DNA of 64,000 nucleotides from Calonectria ilicicola (GCA_020809705.1 CP085828.1:3410001-3474000); one strand, 5' to 3'; counted from the stretch's first letter, positions 22,571-36,600 are shown. The notes: a model not told the origin generated them from the letters alone. Made by a program: numbers and translations.

Positions 22571-24768
22571 ATGGATCAACAAGCTCAACGAGGCCGGTCG
22601 CCTTCGGCCGGCCATCAACAGCCTCATATAAGTCAATCTCACTCCCCATCGCCGACCCCATACCCACACAACGACGGCTCGGTTGGCTTAGGCCTCACAT
22701 TGGAACAATCTGCTCACCAGTCCTTCGCTGCGAATACCTCTTCCTTTGACTCATCCTTTAACAACGGGAACAACGGCTTTCTTAGTCCCCAACAGTCACC
22801 TTCTCTGCCGCAACAGCAACTGCAGGGCACCTTCAACGACCCCGCTGGCTTTGACCCTAACGGCGCTTCTCCCTTTGGACAGTCGGCGCCGACCACCGGT
22901 TCCGATTCCACGCTTCCCTTCAACGCCCAGGCGCAACCTGGCTATCTGTCGCCAAACCTGAACGACGGTGATTTCTCACTCTTCCCGCCCTCTGGCGGCC
23001 AGGGCGATCAATATAGTACACCTTTGTTCGACCAACCTACGCTGAACCCCAGCGACATCAATAATATGACGTCCCCGCAAACGCACTCGCCGACCCCTCC
23101 CCACCTCTTCCAGCATGACGGCCATCAGCCCGGCTCGGCCCATCAATCACCAGCCTTCAACCAACATCAGTTCTCGTCGCCTCCTGGCGGTCACTCGAGA
23201 CATGCCTCGCTGGGACCCGAGGCGGCTTTGCTTCCAAACCAAATGAACGATTGGAACCAGCCTCAATTTCAGGGCCACCGTCGCACACCCTCAGAGTACT
23301 CGGACGTGTCTTCCGCTGCGCCTTCTCCAAACCTGGTCAGCTCTGATACCTTCGAGGATATTGGTGGTCACTCTCCTCATCACCGTCCCTCGGATGGTAG
23401 TCTTTATGAAGGTGTGCTGGGAATCAGCAACTTCAGCATTTCAGACAATAGCCCCGGGCATCCAGGCCGAAGCCCATCCCACAGTCCGGCTATAAGCCCC
23501 CGCATAGTCCCGCAGCAAATGCCCGACATTCAACAATCTGGTTTCGGCGGCCTGGCACCGATGAATCCATATGGACCACCTTCCACCTATCCAGAAATCA
23601 CAGGGGGCGTAGAGGCTTTCCCTACACTCCAGCCCGATGTGCCCCAAATGGCGCCTCCCGCCATCAATATTGATTTCGCCCCGAACAACAACAAGACCAA
23701 TGTGTTTGATACCCCCAAGCCCAGCATGGACCAGGATTCCTTGACCCCTCCAGACCGGGGTAAGTATTTCCCCTTTGTCGCATAAATCTCATCTAACATG
23801 AATTAGGTCGCCTTCGAAACCGGCCTCGTGCTGTTACCGACCCCTTCCACCCTGGCGGTGCCATTCTTAATCGCCAGCCTAACGTTAACTTGTCTCCGTC
23901 CCTTGGTGCCGACTTGGCAGCGCGGACAGACGCCAGGTCACTATCACCCCTTGACAGGCAGGGAACCTCGCCTTCGCGCCGAAGACAGTCAACGTCTGCG
24001 GTGCCCAACAATGTCATCGCTCTTCGTCTGGCAGACCCAGATTATCAGAATAGCCAAGATAGCGGTGCTGCTAAACGAGTCCAAAAGCACCCTGCGACGT
24101 TCCAATGCACCTTGTGCCCTAAGCGATTTACTCGCGCCTACAACTTGCGCTCGCATTTGAGGACCCACACTGACGAGCGTCCTTTTGTGTGCACTGTGTG
24201 TGGTAAGGCCTTCGCTCGACAGCACGACCGTAAGCGACACGAGAGTCTGCACTCTGGTGAGAAGAAGTTTGTCTGCAAGGGCGATCTTAAGGTGGGGGGT
24301 CAGTGGGGTTGCGGCAGGCGATTTGCTCGTGCCGACGCTCTCGGTCGTCATTTCCGGTCTGAGGCTGGTCGTATCTGTATCAAACCCTTACTCGACGAGG
24401 AGATGCTCGAGCGACAGCGCCTCTGGCAGGAGCAGAGAATGCAGCAGAACATGGCAAATATGGCTGCTCCTGGAGCAATGGGTATGGAAGCGGCCCCTGC
24501 CTATCCTATGGATGCCACTGGCAATTACATGCTCCCTGCGGCGCTGCTTGCGCAGTACCCTGTCTTAGCTCAAATGAACTGGTCTGCTTCTGATGTTGGT
24601 AACAACATGGATGACGATGTCAGTGGTCGTTCATCTTTCGATGCAAGTGACTACGATGAGAACGATGACGGCGGTTACGTGAGCGGCCCTGGCGCAGGCT
24701 TTGGCGAAGGCGGTATGAATCAAAACTTTGGAGAAATGGGTTACGCCAGCGACTTTGGAGGTCGCTAA
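22571..24768 (+). CDS. crz1: Calcineurin-responsive C2H2 transcription factor Crz1, 716 aa
   Basis: Calcium/stress-activated transcription factor; in this family calcineurin dephosphorylates it and it then enters the nucleus. Exons 22571-23759 and 23807-24768; one 47-bp intron (GTAAGT...TCTAACAT...TAG). Residues 1-490 are Ser/Pro/Gln-rich and disordered. PAINID at 363-368 matches the PxIxI(T/D) calcineurin-docking form. The DNA-binding part has two canonical C2H2 fingers (about 495-519, FQCTLC; about 523-547, FVCTVC) and a third atypical, longer finger (about 551-583, with [14 protein letters not shown]), the arrangement of Crz1. The tail is acidic and Gly-rich. The start is the first ATG of the long frame. 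Confidence 0.92.
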
Positions 24769-25840
24769 GTTGTGCCTCTCGAAATTGCCATATATACCCA
24801 TAGACTTCTGCTTTCATTTTGCTTTCCTCTTCTTTTTCTTCCTTACCCTGCAACAATATCCGGTGGCAGGAGTGGCCAAATGGTCACTGTTTTTTTTCTT
24901 CCTTTACTCCTCACCAGCGTTTTCTTGATTCAATTTTCCACTTCTTTTTTGTATGGCTTGGGAGGACTATGTTTGGATGTATAACGAATGAGCTCTGGAC
25001 CAATGACAGCGATTTGGGAAACGCGTCTGTGGTTAGGCATGTGAGTGCGAATGCCTTAACATTTTTATTTCTTGGGAGGGTTTGGGGATAGACGGCACTG
25101 CGTATAGATACCAAACTAAGTCTGTTTCTCTTGTTTATGTTGGCGGGTTGGCCCCTTTATTCGAATCTACGTGATGAAATGGTTTAATGATTATGGGGAG
25201 TTACCTAATTAGCCTGTTTTCAGTTTGCACTCGATAATTGTCAACCCTTTCAACTACCTAACTAGATTTTACGTACCGAAGGTCTAATGGATGAAATATT
25301 ACACGGTTTTCAAATCCCAAACTAGAATGACAACCTCAAGACACAGCTATTGCCGGCATTAGCAGCAGAGTTGACCCTGGATTTGCGAACCAAAACGAGA
25401 ACAGATGATGGTGGAAGATAAAGAGTTCTAAAAACGCCACCATTGTATAGGAAAACCCTTACCAAGGGTACGGCGGGCGGAAACACATATGCCACTCGTC
25501 TCAAGGAATCTAATTAGGGATAGACTTTCAGTCAAATTGCACTGTTTACTCTATCTTCAGTCTTCAAAATATACATAAAAATGACAACAAGAAACCAACC
25601 CCCCCCTCTCTTTCAAAAAAGAAACAAAACCTTGCCTAACTAGAAAGTAGCCTGACCTGATATCAGCCGAACGTGGTTTTGATACAAAGAAGTGATGATC
25701 CAGCGCCAGTACCCTCCCCGAACTCCATCAAAAGACAAGCCGATTTTCCCACCCAGCCATTCGCCATGAAATATGAAACCCCGAAACCAAAAAAAAAAGC
25801 ATTAATATCCATATGATCTGGAAGATAAGGGTCTTTTCTT
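24769..25840. other. Intergenic between convergent crz1 and the DUF7053-like gene
   Basis: T-rich 3' region of crz1 followed by AT-rich sequence. No ORF with recognisable content. Confidence 0.6.
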
Positions 25841-26452
25841 TTAGTCCTTTAACCTCCTCCAGGCACCATTCTGGTCATTTTCCCAAGGAATATGGACCAC
25901 TTCGCCAAAATAGCCTTTGGAGACCTCCTGAATAACCGCCATGACAATGTGTCGATGAGCCGCAAGAGCCTTGTCGGTTACGAATGGCATGAGAAGAGAG
26001 TTGGCCTCGACCTCCATGTCCTCGCAGACCTCGTACTCATCTGCCACGGCGGTAATGGAGCTTCCCGTGATGTCGGAGGCGGGGGACGTGGGCCCGGGGC
26101 GGGGCCGCACGGAGTATTCGGAGCGGATGGTGACACCGGCCGGCGCAACGGCGCGGGTGCGAATGCCCTCGGAAGTGGCCTGGTAGAGGATGTGGTAGGT
26201 AATGGTTTTTGTCAAGCGCGGTGCGAGGTGGACGAAGTCGGAGGCTGTGAAGGCGCGGAACGACTCGTCCCAGGGGCCGAAGAAGGGGTCATCACCGATT
26301 TGTGAGGGGTCGGCTTGAACTTCGGTGAATTGAATGATGGTCTGGTGGTTGGTCATGAACGGGATGTAGGTCTGAAAGGCTGAAACGAAGAAGGCCGGAG
26401 GGATGTTGGCGGGTATGGGGATGCTGTAGCTGATTTGCCTTGTCGTCCTCAT
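25841..26452 (-). CDS. DUF7053-like conserved fungal protein, 203 aa
   Basis: Single exon, MRTTRQISYS to WRRLKD. The layout is that of the fungal DUF7053 family as I recall it: an N-terminal strand (SIPIPANIPPAFFVSAFQTY), a central FTEVQ segment, then TKTITYHILYQATSEGIRTR and RSEYSVR, then a C-terminal helix (KALAAHRHIVMAVIQEVSKG). Such proteins look like small START/polyketide-cyclase-type beta-barrels that may bind a lipophilic ligand; that is inference from the strand pattern. No signal peptide or membrane span. Function unknown. The family name is from memory and needs a profile search. Confidence 0.6.
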   Translation of the reverse strand: MRTTRQISYSIPIPANIPPAFFVSAFQTYIPFMTNHQTIIQFTEVQADPSQIGDDPFFGPWDESFRAFTASDFVHLAPRLTKTITYHILYQATSEGIRTRAVAPAGVTIRSEYSVRPRPGPTSPASDITGSSITAVADEYEVCEDMEVEANSLLMPFVTDKALAAHRHIVMAVIQEVSKGYFGEVVHIPWENDQNGAWRRLKD

Positions 26453-29400
26453 TTTCGACGGCTAAATGGTGGCTCGGGGTTGAAGAGCCAGAGAGAGAGG
26501 AAGGGATAGGGCGGAGATAGGAGTGTATAGGAGCTCTCAAGGGTATATGATTGGCGGTTCTGGAATGTAGATGGAATATATTCCTTTCCAAGCCCGTGGG
26601 CTATATGAATCAAGCAGTTGATTGCACCTTGGATCCAGGAACAGTCGGCGATGTTGGCGGGGATGGTGAGCGTGGAGAAGATGACTTGGGGTGGCAAGGC
26701 TGACGGCAATAACGATCTGGCGTGATGAAGACGTCCCTCACGGACATGATGATGGTTATCACTACGGAGAGAGAGCAGAGCACCTGGATCCAAGAGAGAT
26801 AGCGCAGCGCAGCTCAGCGCAGGAGAGGTCCAGGTAAGCGCGCTTCTCGTTCCTGGTACCAATGAAGGGATCAGGTCTGGCGACGAGGGCGAGGCGCGGC
26901 ATGGATAGAGTGATGTGATACGAGGCGAGGGTATCGGGGGCGAGAAGAGCCGCGGGGAAGCGCCTCAATAAGACGGGACGGGGAACCCTGCGCAGTCGAG
27001 CGAGAGTGAAAATTAAACCACCACGATACACCGGCGGTACAGTGGGCTCACGGGTGATTCCGGCGATGATGCTCGAGGGGGGGGGATGGATATTCAGCCG
27101 GGGGCGGAGGGGGGCACAGACACGGAAGCGAGAGGATCCGGACTGGGTGTTATTCGTCTACAGGCCTAAACCATGGAGGCAGTGGGCAAGTAGACAGGTA
27201 GTAAATAGTAACAGCAGTGGTGGCAGCCAGGTCAGCCCAGCCGAGTATGTCCTCTAGTCTTTTTTTCCTCTGCAGTAGTGGAGGCTGAGGTTGAAAAAAA
27301 AAAATAAAACAAAGCGATAGGCAGTGAAGCGTGCGTGCTGTGCATATGAGTGTGGTGGTGATAAATGGGGATGCGATGATGGGGTGAGCGAAGGGCGATG
27401 CCCGCAAGCGCCGCGCGCGCCGTTGGAGGAGGGCCAACCACGGGTACAAGCGACACCTGTGGCGGCCAGACTGCCGACGTGCAGCGTGGCTGAATAGAAG
27501 CCCCAGAAGCAGCGCCAGAAATGCCAGTGGTTAAAAATACCTACACGCGCGACGGGCTAAAAACGGCTTCAATGGGTAATCTTGAGAATGCGCTCTGCAT
27601 TTGCTTTGTCGATGCCGGCCGGCTGTTAAGCATCTGCAGAGCCTCAGCCTCTCTCGTTGCCCCCAGCCTGCTTAGTTAGGAGCGATGATAACTTAAAAAA
27701 AGAAAAATATGACCAAGCCTAAGCCTTTTCTTTTTCTTTCCCAATTCCACGCGATCGACTTGGTTTCTAACTTGGGATCGTGGCTGAGGAGGGAGTTCTC
27801 TGACTGACTGACTGACTGTGCTGGTATCCGTCTTATTATGAAGGAGGCGGAGCAAGACACTGAGAATCCCATTAATTTATGACCCTGCGACCCCCAAAGC
27901 TCTGACTGAAAAAGTATTTTTGTTTGATTTCTTCATTTTATTTACACAGAGGAAAAAAAGGGACGTTGGTCAGTAATTTCCATCCTTCGCAACTCAAAAT
28001 GTAACGCTGTTGGCCTACGAGTTTTTAGACCGTCCGGCTAGCCTTGCCGCTTCCTACCACTTCTTTTCGACTGCCGTGAGCCAGACTATGTCCAAAAGGG
28101 TGGTGGACCCCACTGCCTGACGCGGACTTTCTTCTCTGAAGGGATATGTATGTTGATGATTTAGTCGCCCGCTCCGATGTCGACTAGGATTAATTGGTGG
28201 TTTCGGGGAATCAGGGCCGCACGTGGGCTCGCTTGCCTTCATGGTAAGACATTGCATTCTTGCTTTATTCGGGGCTCCAAGGGGCGGTTCGTTAAAAAAA
28301 AAAAAAATACAGGGCCTTGAATCTGGCATGGCGCGATTCAAGCGTTGATTCAATAGGAACCATGTTCATCAATGAGCATGGCATTTGTTGTGCAGTGGTT
28401 TTCCCGTCCCGTTGGTCCCGAAGACCCAGCACTAATCTATCCTGGATGGGTCTCCGTCCTTGCCATCCTATGACGGCGGCATATTCTTGGATGTTCTTTT
28501 TTGTCATAATGATCCATTTTACGCACGCTACTGTATGCCTCTGCACACGTTCTGCATGGACAGGACAGAAAACCACAAATCTGCACTTCTGGTTCGTTGT
28601 TGGGCTTATAGTCGACACATCGTCTCAGTTTTGGGCTGCAAAGCAACCATCATCGGGTCGCGTGAGGCTGCAGGGGCCCTGCATGACGTTAGACATGAGG
28701 GGCTTTCAACTATGCCCCTTCATGGACTGGACTAGGCCACATTGTACCCCATCGTTGTACGGGGTTAATGGAGAGAGCATTTCTCACATACCATGGGTTG
28801 TACAAGATGCCGCATTAATATGAACGACTCTCTCACATGGATCAGAGGGGTTGGTAGATACGGTAGCTAATAATAACTTTTTAAAAAAAAAAAACCACCT
28901 TGAGATACGGGCTTGCTCAGTGATAGGCTCCCTGGAGACATTGTAGACACCATGCCTGCATGCAGCCGGCGGCTTAAGGAATGCCGTCGATCTCAGGCAA
29001 TTCGACTGACTCATAGCTTTGGCGCCTTTCCACCTTTCCACCTTTTCACGGGAGGAGATGCAATTTTGACGCGATGTTCCCTTTGAGGAATGGTGTGCGT
29101 ATACGCACACCTACGTATACATATACATGCGCATAAGTAATACACTCACATACATTATGTAGGTCCTGTTTGCTTGCGCACTTAGTCTCCCGACTAGAGC
29201 GATGACCTCTTAATTCCGGGGAAACAGTAGTTTGTTGACCAACTCGCATGAACTTGAGCTGGTGAGTTCGTATTGCTTTTAAGGTCTATAGGAGCCACGT
29301 GCGATGGAGGATTTGGCTGAGGTGTCGAGCGAAATCGGCATTTGAGCAACAGCGCATCACTGCAAGAACATCACTAGGTGGAGGGGGGATCGGCACGTGG

Positions 29401-32400
29401 ATGGTTCACCTGTCCGTGGATGGGATGAAAACTAGAGTGACAAGGTGGCAGAGCAGGAAAGTACGACGTGGAGGAGAAGCAAAACAAAATCGATTACACT
29501 GCTCTTCGTTGTCCCATGTCTGCCTGTTGTGCGTTGTCGACATTGCCACTGTCTCTCTGACTTGGGCTGTCCGATGACGAAAGTGGATGGGCTTCAGGTC
29601 TGACCGCTTTAAGACGGATGGTTGGGATTGGTCGGGACCAGCGGCCATTTGAGAAATCAGAACGCTCCAGAGCTAAATGCTGAGGCGACGACAAGGCACA
29701 TCCATCCACCCCAGGTTTCTGATGTCCATTGACCCTGGGCGGCAGAAAAATTTGCGGCTTTTTGGGGAGTTGCAAGTTGAAGCGGTGAGGATTTGGCGAT
29801 ACCCATTTGGGTCAATGGTGTCGCATAGCTGCACGAGGCTAAGGTGGATTCGGAGGTACTGTTGAGACGGCGTGGGACCCCCATTGCCAGCCAAGCACCC
29901 TCCAGCTAGTTCCCGATATCTGCACGTCGCCCGCAGGCTGCAGGACGCCAGCGGGTTCGTCCCCAGATGGAGGGCTGCGCGCGATGGGCGGTCTGGTACT
30001 GTACTTGGCCCCTGGCTTCAATGATTCCCAGCAGTGCAAGTAGCGAGCGGTACTTGGATCCTTCAATCGCCCTTCATCTCAGAAGAATGCGAATGGCGAT
30101 AATGACCCTAGTCAAATCGCCTAGGTTGGACTTGGGACTAACGGTTGAAGACAGGCCTCCCTGTTACCCGCTGCCGCTAGTGGCTGGTGGTTGTTGGAGT
30201 GACGGAGAATGCACCTGGGTGTGAGTTGAGCAGCTGGAAAGCCATTGGCCCGCAGCAGGTCGTCAAGGGAACCGATCAAAGCACCCTCCCGCCCCCAAAA
30301 TGATCTGAGGCCATCCTGCTGTAATGTACGGGCTATGGAGTCAGGGACCCAGAGGCTGATCACAAGTGCGCCCGTGGCAGTGGTGAATCGGCAGATTGGC
30401 AGCTCTGGAAATGAGTTCGTTCAACAGGACGAAGCCACGGGCCTGGGGCTAGGTTTGCCTCACATGTAGCGCACGTCCAACACGAACACGCTTGCGCAAG
30501 AAGCACATGGCAAATTCAGGAGTAACCAACAGGGGAGAGACGAATATTCTGATTGTTCAAATTCACCATTAACCGAGGAAATAGAGTGACAAGACACCCA
30601 TTCGTCTCGGGCTGCCGCGTTTGAAGCATCGGCCCGCGTGTAGCGACGACAGCTGGCCTAAGATAGGTTAGGTTGACTGGGTTAAAAACGGCCCCGCGTG
30701 ATGTCACGGAGATCGAACGACGGGGCCCAGGGTCTCTAGGGAGGGGTTGAAGACAAGGGCATTTTGAGTGATGACGGACTGATGGTCGCTCTGGCACTGA
30801 CTAGCAGCGGGTAGGTATGAAAGAAGGAGCAATTATCTTCGGAAAATAGCAATGGGACATTTCGGAGCCAAGGACAAGCGCATCATCGCGGATGCTTGAA
30901 AAGCGGGAAGGGGAATGCGTGTGGATAGGCTAGCCGGGAAGCGATGGGTAGAGTGACTTTGTTGGCCTCGGAAGGAAAGGCTGGTGTCGCAGAGTTGGGC
31001 TACAGAATGCATCATGAAGTGTACCAATGATTGAGGGGACATCCCAGCAAACTTGCTGGCATTTCTCCTGTTTGTGGCCACATGGATTGTTGATTTATGG
31101 GAGCCACGAGGTATTATTCAACCCGGCTGTGGGTTGAAACCGAGACAAGCTATTAATCAAGAGGCTGGGGAGCGCGCAGCGTAGCCAGCCAGACATACTC
31201 CCTCCATAGAGGTCTAGTACCTACCAACTAGGGTCAATCAGGGGAGAGAGGGAGGGCGCAAGATCTGGTTTGAGCTCCCCAGTTGGACTGACCCTGCACA
31301 CAAGAGGCCAAGCCGATATGATGTAGAGAGGCCGTGGTTGGCTGGGTGTGCTCTGGATCCTGAGTGGTTGTAACGAGGCATTACCCAGGGTTGGTTGGGT
31401 GGTAGTGGGAGCTGATGATGGTGTGTGGATGGACGACGAACAGACGGTACATTCACGCGGGACGCACGAGGGTGGGCAGAGATGGGCTGGTGATGGATGG
31501 AGCCAAAAGCCATCCAGTGAGGCGTGACTTTTCCCTCCCTTGCACCCTCACGCTCCCCGTCCACACCCACTGTCCCCGCCGCCGACCATTCAGGCTGCGG
31601 CTGTATCAATGTGCCTTGTGCGTTTTGCATCGTCGACGACGCCCACGCCTCTCAGTGGTCGCTTCAGTGGAAAGTGTACCTGCACCTACATATCTGCCCC
31701 TTCCTCATAATAAGTACCTCAGAGACTCCCCTTTTTTGCCCCCCCGATTGCCGTCGTCTTGAATACCTCCTGGCTTTGCCACATGCTGCTCTCACCTACT
31801 TGCCTGGGCAACAAGGGGGTGGTCAATCGAGGAACAACCAAGTGAATGAAAAGAAAGAAGGGAAAACGGGTACAAAAACAAACCAAACCAACGACGCGCG
31901 ACTCCTGACCAGCGTGACTCAGATCGCTGGATTTTCTTTGCCCTCGCTCTCCCGCCCTTTCTCTACACCTTCACTTTTCTCGTCGTTTTTTTTCCCTTTA
32001 TTATTTTTTTAGCTTGTTTAAATATACAGATACCCGATCTCCCAATTCTTCATTTGATCGGGTCAAATAGCGGTAGGTACCTTACCCATCGTCGCCTAAC
32101 CTCACTCCACTCTGGCATTTGGATTCCGTCCAGCCTTAATGGGATGGCTTAGACAAACCCAACCCGACCAGACCCAACTATTAAACAAACTAACATGATT
32201 TATAGGCAAGCCGGCTACGTAATTTAACTGTCGCTCCCTTGTCGCTCCCCTGCTCGTCAGCTTGCCAGTCGTTTGGCTCTTCTGTCTGTTCCTGTTCATG
32301 GAGCAGCGCCCCGTCGAGTCACCCCAGCCAGTCGCTTGGTAGCATTACCCTGGTGCGACGACTGACTTTCGTCTGGCCGACGATCCAAACAAGCACGCCG

Positions 32401-33625
32401 GCATCATTGGCCCACGGCACTACCCGCCTGTCTTGGGTCCGGTGGCCTTTTCTCGCCCTGGCGCTCCGACTATTCTCTTCTCACTCCTCTACCTTTCATC
32501 TTGAAGATAACCTCTTACGCTGCCTGCCTATGAACGGGTGCGAGCATCGACTCTGTCGCGCATGAGCCAGGTTCTAGTTTGGCAGGCAGAGCAAGACACC
32601 GTCGCCTAGCAGGTCCGACGACGCACGATCAAAGACTGGGGGGCTGGGTAAAGTGCGACGACGCTACTGATAAAGGTTGTCACTCAGAATATTGAAAAAT
32701 TAGGAGACATCTTGCGACAACTTCTCCTCTCTCTCGATATCGATTTTCTTTCTGCCCTCTTGTTGACCTTTGCGCGAACTACATCTGCCGACAAACCGAA
32801 GCTAGTGATTCCCGGGTGTGAGGTCACATTACGATTAATTACGACTGCGCAAACTCGATCGCGAAACGCCCCATCGACCATTTTCGATCAAATTTTTTAT
32901 CACACCTTCGACGCCAGCTTACATCAGGCTGTTTCCCCAACGATTGTGACATTGCAACCTCACGCCGCCACGATCTTTGCCTTGCATCTGCACGTCTTAT
33001 TCGTTCTTGTCCTTCCGTTTCCGTTCCGCCCCCACCATCCACAGCTTCCATGATTGTGACGTCGTTTCGCCTGCGTACGAGTCCCAACTTCCACAATGGC
33101 CGCGGCCGAGGTTCTGGTGTTTTCAGAAAGCAGGACGGGAATCAGACATGGGTGGACAACGACACGGCATTTGCCGGTTGGATGGGATGAGCGAAGTCTG
33201 CGCTCGCAACTGGGCTTAATTGCCCAGGCTTGGGTCGCGCAGCAGAGCTCTCGCAAAAAAGTACGTTTCTAAATTTGCCCTTGCCTATGTCTTTTTTTTT
33301 TTTTGCGGTTTAGCTGCTGGCAGTTTTGGCTGGTTCTTGGTCGTCAAAAGTTTATTGCCCTGAACGAGTCGTTGGGTGGCGCTCAACGGGCAGCCCCTCG
33401 ATCACGGGCCGAAGCATGAGGGGAATCCTGTGACGCCACCCCCCTTACCCACCACAGCATAACTAACCTTCTGAGAGTCTGTCTGACATTCAATTTCTCT
33501 AGAAACTTTCAACCTCCCAACGTCTACATGCGGCCGCGACGCCTCTGAAAGTTCCCGACCTGTCCCCGAGATGGTCCCGCAGCATTCCTGCCACGTGCGA
33601 GTCGACCGTTTCCTCCAATCGCGTA
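26453..33625. other. 7.2-kb gene-free interval upstream of the giant ORF
   Basis: Only short overlapping ORFs on both strands without motifs or convincing exon chains. Notable pieces: (CTGA)n at about 27800-27818; poly-A at 28293-28306; long C/T-rich stretches from about 31500. The last part may be the promoter and leader of the giant gene; a possible leader intron runs from GTACGT at about 33258 to TCTCTAG at about 33503. I cannot exclude non-coding RNAs or a multi-exon gene missed by eye. Confidence 0.5.
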
Positions 33626-36600
33626 ATGGACCCCAATCGAAATGATGAGCGCGCCAGACGGAACCCATCTACGTGGATGCACGCCTTCCCGTCGCCTCCA
33701 AACCCACACTCATCGCAAAGACGTCGCAAAAACGATGATATTCTAAGCGACCCCGCCTCCGATCTCCTAATCGACTTCAACTCCCAGGAAGGCTTCTACC
33801 AAGCAGCCAAGAAGAAGAAGGCCACGAAGCAGAGCCTCCCTCCCCCGCCCCCGCCACCACCACCTCCCCCACCTGCCGACGAGGGCAATCCCAACGAGGG
33901 GGCTGGAGGCAACTCTAATGGAGGTGACACTACAGGCGGCGCTGGTGATGGAGGTGGAGACGGGAACAATGGTTGGAATTTTGGATCAGACAAGTCAAAA
34001 AAGAAAGGGCTTGATGGGGGCTTGCCTAGCATCCCCACCAATGACTTTGGGACAGAGTCTTTTCAAGAAATTAAACTTGGTGATGATCAGGGAGGCAAGT
34101 TAGGAGGCTTAGGGTTTGGAAATTCTGGTGGTGGTGGTGGTGGCTGGGATTGGTCAGGCGGAAGCGGAGACCCCAAAAGGAATGATAAGTCGCTTTCATT
34201 TGGCGAATTCGGAGAAGCTAAATCGACTGAGAAAGAGGACCTTTGGGGATTCGGTGCAAAAAAGGACGGTAAGAAGAAGCAATCGAATCTGTGGGGTGCC
34301 GATGCCCTCGGGGAAAAGACGGACCCCTTAGGTGATGATGGTTGGGGTTGGGGTTCTAAGAAAAAGCCTGAACCTGCACCAGCCAAGGAACCCGATGATA
34401 TCTGGGACACCTGGGGAATCTCTAAGAAGGATAGGTCAAAGAAGAAGAACATTATTGACGACTTTGGCTCTGCAGCGGCACCTGCACCTGCACCTGATCC
34501 ACCACCCTCAGATGAGCTTTGGGGCGGCTGGTCTGGAGCCAAGAAAGACAAGAAGAAGCCCCCATTGTGGGGAGCTCCCGAAGTACCAGAGCCAGCGCCG
34601 GACCCGCCACACCAGAATGAAAACGGCGACGACTTCTGGAGCACTTTCGGCTCGAAGAAGAAAGAAGAGGAGAAACCCGCGGACGGGTGGTCAGCTTGGG
34701 GCCTTGCAGCGAAAAAGACCAAGAAGAAGAACTCTCTTTTCCCGGAATTTGCTTCAGACGATGAACCGACAAAGAGTGTTAGCGATGACTTGGATCTTTG
34801 GGGTAAGAAGAAGAAAGGTGACCTTATTAATCTCACAGAAGATATCCCTCCGCCGGCCCCACCCCCTCCACCTGCTCCGGATCCCGTAGAGCCCGTCGCG
34901 AGCGAAGGCTTCCTCAGCTCATGGGGCTTTGGCAGCAAAGCGAAGAAGACATTGGGTGGCCTGTGGGGGAAATCAGAGCCTCTACCAGTGGAGGAGCCCA
35001 GCGACGGTTTCTGGAACTCTGTTGGTAAGAAGCAGGATGATATACTTGATTTTCTCGAGAACAAGAACGAGAAGAACGGTAAGATACAACCCGGCGATGT
35101 GGAGGAGTACACGGACGTCAAGGTTGCTGCAGATAACAACGATAACTGGGGTTGGACTTCATCATCCAAAACGAAGAAGTCTAAAGATCAACTGGATGCC
35201 TTGACTGACCTACCTCCTCCAGTGGCAGCGCCCCCTGACATGAATGTTGATGTACTAAATGAACTAGCACCAGGGCCGTCGCCCGAAGAACTGGCTGCCA
35301 AGGAAGCGGAAGAGAAAGCAGCTCGCGAGGCTGAAGAAGCTGAGGCAGCCAAAGAAGACGAAGAGATTGCCCAACTTATCGCGAAGAGAGCCAAGCGAGG
35401 CGGGAAGCTCTTGAGAAAAGACACAGAACGGCTTGCTCTTCTTGAAGAGAATGCTGCTAAGCGGGCTGAAACCAAGGCTGCACGCGAAGCGGAAGAGCAG
35501 GCCGCGAAGGACGCTGAAGCAGCAGCAGCAGCCGCAGCCGCAGAAGCAGCGGCGGCCGAGGAAGCAGCAGCAGCAGCAGCCGCAGCAGAAGCCGCAGCGA
35601 AGGAGGCAGCAGAAGCAGAGGCAGCCGCAGCTCGTGAAGCTGAGGAAAAGGAGGCCGCCGCTGAAGAAGCAGAGATTGAAACTTTACTCGCGAAAAGAGC
35701 CAAGCGAGGCGGAAAGCTGTTAAAGAAGGATACAGAACGACTCAATATACTTGAAGCTAAGGCTGCTAAACGAGCCGAAACCAAAGCCGCTCTCGATGCT
35801 GAGGAACAAGCTGCGAAGGATGCTGAAGCAGCAGCGGCAGCAGCAGCAGCCGAAGCAGCGGCGGCCGAGGAAGCAGCAGCAGCCGAAGCAGCAGCAGCAG
35901 ACGCGGCAGCAGCCCAAGCAGCGGCAGCAGCCGAGGCCGCAGAAGCTGCTGAAATCGCGAAAGAGGACGAAGAGCTTGCTACTCTGATGGCTAAGAAAGA
36001 AAAACGAGGCGGTAAACTTTTGAAGAAAGACACCGAACGTTTCAATTTCCTTACGGATCGAGCCAATAAGCGAGCAGAGGAACAGGCTGCCAAAGATGCT
36101 GAGCAGGCTGCCCAAGATACTGAAGCTCAAGCCGCCAAGGAAGCCGAGGAAGTCGCTGCGGCAGAGGCAGCCGCCGCGGCGGCAGAGGTAGCGGCGGCAG
36201 AGGCAGCAGCAGCAGAGGCAGCAGCAGCAGCAGAGGCAGCAGCAGCAGAGGCAGCAGCAGCAGCAGAGGCAGCAGCAGCAGAGGCGGCAGCAGCAGAAGC
36301 AGCCGCGCAGGAAGCAGCAGAGGCAGAGGCAGCAGCCCAGGCAGCAGACGCTGAAGCCATAGAAATTGCCAAAGAAGAGGAGGAGTTAAACGCCCTGAAG
36401 GATAAGAAGGTCAAGAAAGGCAAGCTTACCAAAAAGGATACGGAACGCTTCACGTATCTAATTGGCCAGTCGGTGAAACGAGCAAAGGAAAAGGCTGCCA
36501 AAGAAGCTGAAGAAGCTGCTGCCAAGGAGGCCGAGGAGGCTGCGGCTAAGGAAGCTGAGGAGGCTGCGGCTAGGGAGGCCGAAGAAGCTGCTGCAAAAGA

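Noticed and set aside
27150..31630. Several 70-130-codon ORFs on both strands (for example 28317-28823, 29299-29577, 31238-31630)
   Set aside because: No motifs, no exon chain, overlapping frames; treated as intergenic.
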